DNA of 64,000 nt. It comes from Apteryx mantelli. Lineage: Eukaryota; Chordata; Aves; Apterygiformes; Apterygidae. Positions 1-9,000 of this stretch are shown in pieces; within the stretch, counting starts at the first letter, position 1, and every line of letters begins with the position of its first letter. The DNA is taken from assembly GCF_036417845.1 (NCBI RefSeq), contig NC_089982.1:47393684-47457683 (forward strand), in the 5' to 3' direction. The notes under the pieces were generated by a model. That model did not search any database, had not been told where the DNA came from, and saw only the letters and a program-made list of their open reading frames with translations. The translations under genes were made by a program, and so were the position numbers.

Positions 1-690
1 ATGAATCACTTTAAAAGTGCTGTGTATTACACTCTTACTAACACAGCCCAGGATGTCGTTGGCCTCCACCACTGCTGAGGGTACTTTGCTGGCTCACATT
101 CCACTTGTACATCCAGTCTCCCAAGTCTTTTTCTACAAAGCTGCTTTCTAATCAGTCGGCCCCTAGCCTGTACCAGTACATGGGGTTACTCCATCCCCGA
201 TGCAGGACTTTGCATTTGTCTTTGCTGAACTTCATGAGGTTCCTGCCAGCCCATTTCTCCAGCCTGTCAAGGTCCCTCTGAACAGCAACGCTGTCCTCCA
301 GCATACTCCTCAGTGCCCTTCATCCCTTTGTCCAAGTCATTAACACAGCCATTAAATGGTATCAGTCCAAGAACTGATCCCTAAGAGAGGCCACTAGTAA
401 TTGGCCACCAGCTGGACTTTGTACACAAACCTTTGATTACAACCCTTTCGATCTGACAGTCCAGTCAATTTTCCATCCACCTTATCATTCACTTATCCAC
501 TCTACATCCCAGCAATTTGACTACAAGGATATTATGGGTCCTTGCTAAAGGCAACAAATACGATATCCACAGCTCTCCCCTTATACTCGAGGCCATTTCT
601 CTCTTCAAAGAAAATCAGTGGCACGTTATAACACCTCTGCTACGGAGAGGATGCTCCAGCCAAGAACTATCTCAGGAACTCAGCAGCTTG
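1..690 (-). mobile_element. CR1 LINE fragment (3' part of ORF2), minus strand
   Basis: Read on the minus strand from about 690 down to 1, this stretch gives broken pieces of the CR1 reverse-transcriptase ORF: a SxNIL-like block near 530, then a region matching the family's DLD..G block near 350, then ERW..NLMKFN.AKCKVLH-like sequence at about 200-270 and a KANxILGC-like block near 40-60. Many frame breaks and stops show an old, inactive copy. The element runs off the window at position 1, so its 3' end is not seen. The assignment rests on recalled CR1 protein and nucleotide patterns, not on a search. It lies downstream of the visible SPATA4 exons. Confidence 0.8.
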
Positions 691-1102
691 ATTTGGTAAA
701 AAGAAGTAGCAGAGGGGAGTATTTATCAATAATGTGTTAATGGTGGAAGTACTATTTATTAGATTTAAATTCACCTCCAAAAACATAACATTAATATACT
801 ACCCAAGGAAAGCTGAACTTAGTCACACAGCAGAGCTCAAACATCATGAAACACTAGGAAATTTTTAGGAGATTGTACTCATTATCCAAATCCCATTCAT
901 GTTACTCACACATACAGTTCTAATGGTATCCCCCAGTCATGTTTAGGCAACCATAACAAAGACAACCAAAACATGCTGCTTTCTGATTTCAGTTATCCAA
1001 CTGAAACTAGAAGAGTAACTGAGGGAAAATATGACTGCCCCAAGCTCTGGTCCTGCTCTTTTTCTTTTGAAGAAAACAAAAACCAACAACAAAAATACTC
1101 AC
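691..1102. other. Presumed SPATA4 intron downstream of exon 4; no exon recognised
   Basis: A strong donor (GTGAGTAT on the minus strand) starts here at 1102, so this is intron if the gene continues. I searched the minus strand for the C-terminal third of SPATA4 and saw nothing recognisable before the CR1 fragment. Confidence 0.45.
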
Positions 1103-1314
1103 GTGGATCCTCCTCCCTCTCTTGCATTCACATTCTCAGGTGCATATTAATGATTGCATTAACTTTCTGTCTATTTATGTTCACACTGGGCTCAATCATT
1201 ATTTCAGTTAGCTTAATGTTATTCTTGATGGCCTTTGAAGCTGTTGATCTGGCAGCCATGGGTAACTGTGCCTGATAATAGTAGTCTGTAAAATCAATCT
1301 CCCTGTCTTGAATG
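1103..1314 (-). CDS. SPATA4: SPATA4 exon 4, contains in-frame TGA
   Basis: If the AAAAG acceptor at 1315 is used, the exon starts by completing CG/C (arginine) and continues IQDREIDFTD, later ARSTASKAIKNN and INMHLRM. It then meets TGA at 1128-1130 and, beyond it, stays alignable as MQEREEDP up to a strong donor, CCAC/GTGAGTAT. The human counterpart of the same span has the same number of residues between the HL and NP landmarks, so the stop replaces a residue and is not the result of a frameshift. Use of the downstream acceptor would drop three codons (LKS, where human has IKS) in frame. Confidence 0.75.
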
Positions 1315-2851
1315 CTTTTAAGTCGGGGGGGGGGGGGGAGGGGGGAAGTGTTCAGGAATTAATTACCATAAATAATAATAAATAGCAAAAAAACCACATT
1401 GGCTAAATATTACTTAGTTTTTACATTTCTATAATGTACAAATATTGTTTTCATTTGATAAATGGGGAACAGAGAATTATCTTAAATAGCTTGACCAAAG
1501 TGATACAGAAAGAGTCACTACAAGCATTCACTATCCTATGAGCTCAATCCAGCAAGTTAAACTGTCTCAAACTTTTCCTCTAAAGTCAAATTTCACTTTA
1601 AAACATGTTTGCATGTACAGCTGTGCTATTTCTTGTCAAATCAGGATAAGAGGTAAAAGTTGTGAAAGACACTGAGTAATATTACTATGCTAGTGAGCAG
1701 TAAGACTGAAGAAACCATATGTAAGCATCATCAGCTCACCGTCTATTTGTTAGCATTGAGTAAATGTCTTGCACCAGAATTTCTGCTGCTCCTGGTTTAC
1801 AGTGAATTGTCCCATCTATTACTTCCTCAGCAAGGTTGAGCTTTTGTTTTGCAAAAAACTTTATGCAATAGGAAAAATGTTTCAGGCATGAGCAAACATG
1901 AAGTGCATGTCTTTCTTTACTGTGTGAATCGAGATTTCTTCTTCCCATAAAAATCCCTTTAATTCATCCCATCCAGGTAGCCTTTTGGTACTAAAATCTA
2001 ATTTGTACAAATACAAAAATAAGCCCAGCATTCCCCAAATCAACTGGTTATCAGGTATGTATCTATTTTATACATTTCATTCTTGTGGAGTGGGAAATCA
2101 AAATGATGAAATTTAGACCTCATTATAAAGTCATAAATTACACATTAAAAATTAAGGCGGCCATAACCAGTTGCTGCATTAAAACTTTCTGCCTCTGCAA
2201 ACAATTGGCAGCATTACGGAAACACTAACAAATGGGACGAAGCAGAAGCGCCAAGATTCACCCAAACGTTTCAAGCCGCATTTCCTAAGTTTAATGAACA
2301 GAGGACTGGAGGGCAGGCCCGCCCGCGACGCCTCGCTCAGAGGAGCCAGGGGCAGCGATGCCGGCCGAGGCGGCGCGAGCTGCCCCTGCGCCGCCGCGCG
2401 GCTGCCCCTGCGCCGCCTCTTCCCTAACGGCCGCCAACAGTCGCCGCGCGAAGCCCAACGGCTGGGGGCGGCCAGGCCCCTCACCCGCGCCTGGGCCGCG
2501 GCCGCTGCGCGCGGGGCGAGGAGGCTGCCCGCGCCGGGAGCCGCTTACCCTCCGCAGGCGGGACCAGTTGCTGAGCTTGGCCGCCAGCGAGCTCCCGTTG
2601 TCGTAGGCGCGGCGCTGGATGTCCGCGGGGTAGTAGCACGAGAGGATCTCCGCCACCAGGTACCCGTTGGAGAAGTCCCTGCCGAGACAAGACAAAGCGG
2701 TGCTGGCGCTGGCACCGGCTCCCGCTCCCCGCCGCCCCCCGGCGCGGCGCGGCGCAGCGCACCTCCGGCAGTGCCTGGGGCAGACGGAGAGGTCGAGGCT
2801 CTGCAGCCAGCGGAGCACGGCGCGGGGCAGCCTCCGCTGCGGGGCGGCCAT
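1103..2851 (-). CDS. SPATA4: SPATA4 (spermatogenesis-associated protein 4), 3' incomplete, with internal stop
   Basis: Four exons on the minus strand join as 2851-2763, 2678-2549, 1858-1740 and 1314-1103. The start is the ATG at 2851, in a strong context (GCCGCCATGG). SPATA4 is a testis-enriched protein with an N-terminal CH-like domain of the SPEF1/CLAMP type; that domain is seen here as LPRAVLRWLQSLDLS, then DFSNGYLVAEIL, YDNGSSLAAKL and, from exon 3, EEVIDGTIHCKPGAAEILVQ. Exon 4 gives IQDREIDFTD and ARSTASKAIKNN, typical of the family's middle region. Two oddities lie in exon 4: an in-frame TGA at 1128-1130 where human has arginine, and loss of the expected AG at its acceptor. Translation to that stop gives about 174 residues against 305 in human. 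The last exon or exons are not in view. Identification is firm; whether the gene still makes full-length protein is open. Confidence 0.85.
1315..1739 (-). other. SPATA4: SPATA4 intron 3 with a C14 tract next to the acceptor
   Basis: On the coding strand the intron ends in six C, a T, then fourteen C (1345-1325) followed by GACTTAAAAG. The position where phase and alignment expect the AG (1325-1324) reads CG; the first AG is nine bases further on, at 1316-1315. Confidence 0.6.
1740..1858 (-). CDS. SPATA4: SPATA4 exon 3
   Basis: 119 nt, phase 0 in and phase 2 out. It reads FFAKQKLNLAEEVIDGTI then HCKPGAAEILVQDIYSML, almost identical to the human segment. Acceptor CATAAAG, donor CG/GTGAGC. Confidence 0.9.
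1859..2548 (-). other. SPATA4: SPATA4 intron 2
   Basis: GT-AG intron of 690 nt. Its 5' third belongs to the CpG island; the rest is AT-rich. No gene or repeat recognised. Confidence 0.75.
2549..2678 (-). CDS. SPATA4: SPATA4 exon 2
   Basis: Begins with one base completing the split arginine codon, then DFSNGYLVAEILSCYYP, and ends NWSRLRR in phase 0 before a GGTAAGC donor. 130 nt. This is the best conserved part of the CH-like domain. Confidence 0.88.
2679..2762 (-). other. SPATA4: SPATA4 intron 1 (84 nt)
   Basis: A very short, very GC-rich intron lying wholly inside the CpG island, GT-AG, with a short TTTGTCTTGTCTCGGCAG acceptor tract. Confidence 0.8.
2763..2851 (-). CDS. SPATA4: SPATA4 exon 1
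   Basis: Codes for 29 residues plus two bases (phase 2), starting MAAPQRRLPRAVLRWL. The donor is AG/GTGCGC, weak after position +3. The first helix of the CH-like domain is here. The human N-terminus is longer by a few dozen residues. An out-of-frame ATG sits 16 bases upstream at 2867. Confidence 0.85.
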
Positions 2852-2964
2852 GGCGGCGCCGCCGCATCCCGGCAACGGCCGTTACGAGGCAACGGGCGGC
2901 GCGGGCGGGTCTGGCGATGGCTCCGCCCCGGCGGGCACCGCGGGCGGCACCGGCCTCCCGTGAC

Positions 2965-3000
2965 GGGGCCGGGGCCGGGGCCGGGGCCGGGGCCGGGGCC
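2965..3000. repeat. (GGGGCC)6 hexanucleotide repeat in the SPATA4 promoter
   Basis: Six perfect copies of GGGGCC on the plus strand (GGCCCC in the sense of SPATA4), 114-149 bases upstream of the SPATA4 ATG. Six G4 runs separated by CC can form G-quadruplexes. Confidence 0.95.
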
Positions 3001-3030
3001 GCCGTGGCGGGGTGCCCCGCGGTGGGCGAG

Positions 3031-5412
3031 GCGGGGCGGCCGGGGATCTTGTATTTTAGATGTTTCCTGATCTGTCTGTGTGATCTTTTGTGTGCATCTG
3101 TTGAGCACTTTATCTGCAAGCCGACATGATTGCACGGAGGGATTTCATTGCAGAATTGAGATATCGCATTATAATTTTTTTCAGAAAATGTCTTCTAATA
3201 CCTTTTTGCTGCTATATTAATTAATAACACAAATATTACAGCCAGAAAAGGTTTCTTCTAAAACTGTGTGTTGCAGTATTCTTTAACAGTGCTCTGACAC
3301 AGTTCAATGTTTGTTTTAGGTAACAATTCATATTATTTTAATACATTACTTAACATTTATTACTTAACATTTATTTCATACTAGGAATTGAACCCATCAG
3401 AACCCCATTGTATAAACATATAATGAAAACAGTAACAAGCTTGTTTTATTTCATTTCAGGCTAAACAGGGATCATTCTTTGAAAAGTATTTTACCAAACA
3501 GTGGCCAAAATGTCAGTTATTTCATTAGCATGTGTTTTTGGTATGTGACATTAAAGTGGCCTAATCTGCCAGAGACCTTTTCCAGTATGTAGCCCCACCA
3601 GGGCAACAACCTACATTCCCTATTTTGTTTGTTCCTGTTACATAGTAACAGGAGTGATACCTATCCAACTTGGCTCAGTTTGCTAAAGTGACTCTATTTT
3701 CATAGAATTATCTCGTAGCGAAAGATAAAAGCTTATCCTGACAACTGCATATTACCTGACGTTCAAGTCATAAAAATACTACTGGAAGCTAGCTGTGGAC
3801 CAGTCTTCTGATAGAAGAATGCTGTAGAATTAAAGAAAAAATAGTACTGAATAGGTATAAGCTCTTAAGATGATCTTGCTTGGTCTTTAAACGACCTCAG
3901 GGATCGGTGAGAACACTTACAGATGTTCCTAATGCCACCAGAGCAAGAAGGTGCCCATGAGGCAGCAGGGACTCTGATGCAACTCTCAAAAAACCTCCTC
4001 ATATCATTTCTTTGTTTTGTTTCAAACAGATCTCTTGTAAAATAGCGATATTTGATGAAAATTAATCTTACTATGTGGAACATGAAAGATCATTCTTGAT
4101 TTTTCATGACCATCTTCCTGAGTCAACTCAAAAAGCACTGTGCATACCCAAAGGTGAGAGTCTTCAAGTGACCTTATTCTAGATACAAATATTTGACAAT
4201 GCTGAGGTAATATACAGTGATGGTATTGTACATAAAAATACAAATCATTAGTTTCTGGATGAAAAACAGCAACACCAAACTTGTTCACTGTGTACTCTCA
4301 GTTTTATAATGAGTATGCACAATACAGACTCCTGAGCAGTTCCTAGGACTTGTATTTATCCTTCCTTTACAGGGACTCCAAAAGAGGCCCTCACTGGAGT
4401 TTTTGTAGGAAACGAGGAAATTAAGTTTCCTTTAAACAAGGATAAGTCTCAGACAGCTGTGTTTTTTTGGGTAGGTATAAAGTAGCAACTGAGTACAAGC
4501 ATTCTTCCTTTGTGAAAACTTCCTCTATAGTTCCTCACTGAGCATATTTACAGTAGTAACTTAACTACAAAAGCAGTCATTGAAAAGGGATGGAAGAAGG
4601 TGAATCACAAAGGCCAAGTGGTAAATCTTCAGGTCTCTCATGCTTTGGTTTGCAGGAACTGAGTACCAGTCACTGAGGAGGTAATCTGTTCTCAAAGGAA
4701 GATTGAATGAAAAGACTGAGAGAAGCAGTGCTATATTTTGACGAACTAGTCAGATCACCCTTTTTGACATCACTGGCAATCATCGCAATGCAAAGGCAGG
4801 AGTGAGGCAGAAATCCTTTGGGCCTTCTAATGTCTTTTCGAGGTGCCAGCACTCCTCCTCTGGCTAGAGAGTTGAAAAATAAAATTTCAACGTGATTACA
4901 GAAATGCCTGCTAGAGCATTCTGGGTGTCTGAAAGGGATTTTTGGACTTGTGAGTCTGTTTGTGAACTAGACAGTAAGGGAAATAATATCTTTTTCAGAG
5001 TGAAACCTTTCCTGTTATAAGGAATTTATATATTTTCCAGACAAAGCCTTGCATCCATCTTCTGAACTTGGGGTTGAAGCTGAGGTATCTACATCTCCAC
5101 AACGTGCCTTCAAGAACCTTTAAATTCTCTTCCTGAACGACTTGCAGATACTATACAACTAAATGCATCTTTCCCTAAGGCAAATTATTATTTAATATGC
5201 CCATGAGTTATGATACAGCAGTGTTATGAAATCTGCCATCCAGCAATCCCCTGCAATCCATAAACTGTGCATGGCTGAAAAAAAGAAAACTGATTATGTT
5301 CACAGAAGTATAATTCCAGTTCACAACACAGGCAGTGAGGAAGGATAAAGGAAGTTTCTCACTGTCATTAATGAACTGCCTATATAAAGAAAATAAAGAA
5401 GAAAAGTGGACA
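3031..5412. other. Intergenic DNA between SPATA4 and the ASB5 3' end
   Basis: AT-rich sequence without a gene that I can support. It holds a 14-bp direct repeat at 3345-3372. Two overlapping minus-strand open frames at 3865-4288 have no recognisable family and no splice or start context. Confidence 0.6.
3345..3372. repeat. 14-bp tandem duplication
   Basis: ATTACTTAACATTT occurs twice head to tail, followed by a partial third copy (ATTT). Confidence 0.9.
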
Positions 5413-5427
5413 TTTATTTATTTTATT
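5413..5427 (-). terminator. ASB5: Cluster of three overlapping AATAAA signals for ASB5
   Basis: The plus strand reads TTTATTTATTTTATT, that is, three AATAAA hexamers on the minus strand, about 465-480 nt beyond the ASB5 stop. They are the first canonical signals downstream of that stop. The cleavage site itself is inferred. Confidence 0.5.
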
Positions 5428-5889
5428 TTATCAATGTATATAATGCACCTATCACCAAGTATTTTTAGGTACACAAATAATAGAAATTTAAAAACACATA
5501 AAATAATGATTCTAAATGGACAACTTAACAAATAATAATGAAGAAACTTTGTGGTTCAGTTGTGTCAAACAGATTATGAAGTATAAATACAATTAAAAAT
5601 AACAGCACTAAAGCTAATTAGTAAGTGTTAAGCTAAAGCTATACAATGATTTCCCAGAGCATTAGCATGCTTCATTCAATTCAGCCTTATTAGCACCTTG
5701 GTACCAGTTGCTGAATGGCTCCCAATTATTATTACATCCCAACACTGGGTGTCAAAGACTTTTTAAAGTAATATGCAAAAGGCTTTTTCCACCCAGCAGT
5801 TGTTTTTTTTTTTTTTTTTAGATAAAACATAAAATACACAGAAAGAAGAAAAATTACTTGTTATTCAAGTTTCTAAAGGTTAATTACTG
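5428..5889 (-). other. ASB5: Inferred ASB5 3' UTR
   Basis: Sequence from the TAA at 5890-5892 to the AATAAA cluster. On the plus strand it has a run of T at about 5803-5819, so the transcript would carry an internal A tract. The extent depends on which poly(A) signal is used. Confidence 0.5.
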
Positions 5890-6017
5890 TTATCTATACT
5901 GTAAGAAATTCTTCAATATTGTTGGCAACTGGAGTTGCGGGACAAGATGTAGCCTAGCTCTTCCTATGTAATTTCGGATACGTAGTCTGCAGAGCTGGCA
6001 AAGAGAAGATGGTGTAG
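5890..6017 (-). CDS. ASB5: ASB5 exon 7 (SOCS box, stop codon)
   Basis: 128 nt after a TTTTTGCAG acceptor. It codes TPSSLCQLCRLRIRNYIG then RARLHLVPQLQLPTIL and KNFLQYR, stop TAA at 5892-5890. This is the complete SOCS box that binds Elongin B/C and Cullin 5 in the family. Confidence 0.95.
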
Positions 6018-9000
6018 CTGCAAAAAGAAAGAAGTTTAATTATACAACTATAAAAGCTAGTATTTTGTTTTACAACAGTTTTGTACAACAATGAAATCTC
6101 TAAAAAAGTTAATGTTTTGTAAATTCTTTATCCTTTTTCCTGTTCTTAGAGTGTTTTTCCTCAAAGATATAGAAAGGGGCTGCTGAAACCTGATTAATAA
6201 TTGGACAGATATCTAAAAAGCAAAGTCAGTGAAATCCAGCAAAGAATTCATGTTTTTAATTTAAAAACCTGCACCCAGAAAATACCCGATGACAACAACT
6301 TTAAAGACTGAAGTTGCTTTTTTTTAATTTGTAGAACAGATAAAAATACATGCTACAGCAATACAAGTTGTCCATTACTCCAACAGGAGTAAGCAGGCAA
6401 AATTTCCATACCCCAAAATCCCGGATCATGGTTACTGGTACTACTAGCTTGTGGTAATGCCTTTGTCCCCCTGGGCCCCTCCACTCCCTCAAAATTAACA
6501 TATTGCTGTGCTTCTAAGGGCAATGAAGCCACACACTTTCTATGCCTATTCAGTTTTTTGACATCTTTGGTTTCTAAAAATCACACTAGCCTTGGTAATT
6601 TAGTGTAAGGGACTCTAGCACTAAATTGAGACAACCAACTGTTTTTAGAGGTTGCTGAACCAGCAAGCAGCTAAACAGCATTCACAGTACACAGATCGTA
6701 TCTGGGGGCAAACATTGAATCAAAGCCACTTGTCAGTTCACCTCTAAAGAGATGCCCCAGTACATATATCTGTCTGAACAAATCCAGTTCCCTTAGGGAT
6801 ATTATCTCTAAGGCACAGACTTTAAGAGCAGGACTCCTGCTGCCTTATGTGCTGGCACTGATGCCAGCTTCACACCAGCTATTCAAGGTAAAAATAAAAA
6901 GTATTCTTAGGCTCTCTTTTCTCTTGTTTACTATATATAAAGGCAAAGCAAAATTATAACATATACACAGATGGCATTCAGTGTTATTTTGCTACCACAA
7001 ATAAGAACTTTATTTTTTATGTATATCTGTAATATTGAATTCATACTTTCTGTGTCAATTGTACTTGTAGCATTTTTCATGCTCTTTGAGAGTCTTGAGA
7101 GACAACTCTTATTTCTCAGATACTTATAATTCAACAAAGAAAATTTAATCCAAAAAAGAAACTTCTTATTGTAGACTTTGTCTCATATGGAATACTTTAT
7201 AATCATATATGATAGCTTATTAATATTCTATTTTTTTAAAAATCTTTGTCTTTGCATTGGTATACATAACTGGCAATGGACTGAAACAGTTTATATTATG
7301 CCTTGTGCAAGCTGACAAGATTTTAACCAAAAAACTCATACTTTCAATACATACTTACTTTTTACCTACAATCAAAATGAAGTGCTTTATAGGTACTTTA
7401 AAAATATATTTTAAAAAAGTATTGGGATAGCTGGCCAAAACTTAATATATATTTAATCTGAAATTAAAATACCTTGTTTCTTTTTAACAAGTTTTGAGAT
7501 AGCCAATAAAAATTGTAGTTTCAATGACTAACTGTGGAAACACCTAATAAACATAAGAATATACTTTTTCAGCTTGTATAAATTCTGATGCTGCTTGGTC
7601 AACATATTCTGAGACTATAAATATTACTGGGTAATTTTACAGCTAGAAATGCATTTAGCTGAATGTAAACATATTCATTTGATACAGCACAGTATTAGCT
7701 TCTATAACATTTCCATATTTTTCCAAGAATACACCTTATAATTGTAAAAACATACTTATAACGCTTACCTTCATGGAGGAGCAACAGTCTCTCCACTAAA
7801 CTGCTTGGGGGAGCTAAATCTACAGGCCGCTCAAAATCTGTATTTTTGGCATTTATGTCTGCCCCAAATTCAAGGAGTAAGTTTACGATCTCTGTACTAG
7901 ATTGCTGGGCAGCAGCATGTAGTGGGGTTTCCAAATGCTTTCCTTTTTGCACATTGGCACCTGGTGGTATACAAACATAAAGAGAGAGAAGAACATATTA
8001 ATTAAAATGATCATTAAGTAAAGAGAGTGCTTAATATCTTAGATCAATAAAGAAAAAAAAAAAGGCACACACCCCCACCCACACCCCTTTCCCCATCCTG
8101 GAATGCCACACTGAATTTAGCCACGTTATGAATTTTACTGCATACCACTATTGTGTCAATTAACTAGAAAAACTCCTGGTGTAATGCTAGCAAGGCTGTG
8201 ATGGTCCACTCTGGCTGAAATTATTCAAATATATGTTTAATTCACAAAGGTGTTTATCAACATAGCAAATGATCCTGTAACAATGCAGATTGTGTCCCTG
8301 GATTTGGATTGAAACAGAGCAAACCACCAACATTTCTTGTTTGTTTGACATTAAATATATAATATGAAATTTAGGAATCAAATGCCTTTTACCTTACCTC
8401 TTCTCTCTGCAGCTCGGCCTCTATAGTTTGTAAAAAGATGAATCAGAATATGCGAAATTACAGAAAAGAGTGGGACTACATTGCTGAAGAAGGTCTATTG
8501 AAAGCACAATGGTTTCTGTTTAAAATTCCTTTCTAATTTACCTTACTTTTTCCTACCAAAAATAAACATCTACAAAGCTGTAGTTGATGCTGAAATTTTT
8601 GAACACCCTTATTACCGGTCTTGCTCCCTTTTCCCCTCATATGCTTGCTACACCTTAAAGGTGAAAGATTTACAATAAACTATTGCGAAAAACATGCATC
8701 ATGTTGTGTGTAAACTTGCAAGTAAAGCTTTGAAAGCAATAGTTCTAGTTTTGATGACTGAGCACAGCTCACTTCAAAAGTGGGTACTGTAAACTTACTT
8801 TAAATACTAGCAATATCTTTAGTTAAATACTCACGTACCTGCGTAGAGAAGCTTTCGAATGCAATGGATCTGCTGTGAAACACATGCTACATACAGAGGT
8901 GTTCCTAAGTGAGGAAGATCTTGGTCCACATCTATACCCCAGGATATCAGTACCTCCAGACATTCACTGTGACCTATCAGTACAAAGAATGACAGAGTTT

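Larger units (their letters stand above)
2330..3030 (-). promoter_or_regulatory. SPATA4: CpG island over SPATA4 promoter and exons 1-2
   Basis: Dense CpG and GC from about 2330 to 3030 against an AT-rich background, covering the SPATA4 start at 2851. The overlapping long open frames on both strands here are products of GC richness. No TATA box is seen. Promoter strength and the transcription start are not determined. Confidence 0.75.

Noticed and set aside
2873-2875. Earlier SPATA4 start giving MPGCGGAA before MAAPQ
   Set aside because: The codon there is TTG on the minus strand, not ATG; the ATG at 2851 has an excellent context.
2294-3070. 258-codon plus-strand open frame and several others over the SPATA4 CpG island
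   Set aside because: GC-rich DNA with few stops; low-complexity Pro/Ala/Arg/Gly translation; antisense to well-supported SPATA4 exons.
3865-4288. Two overlapping minus-strand frames (72 and 88 codons)
   Set aside because: No family recognised, no clear splice sites, between the ASB5 3' end and the SPATA4 promoter; probably chance or an unknown old repeat.
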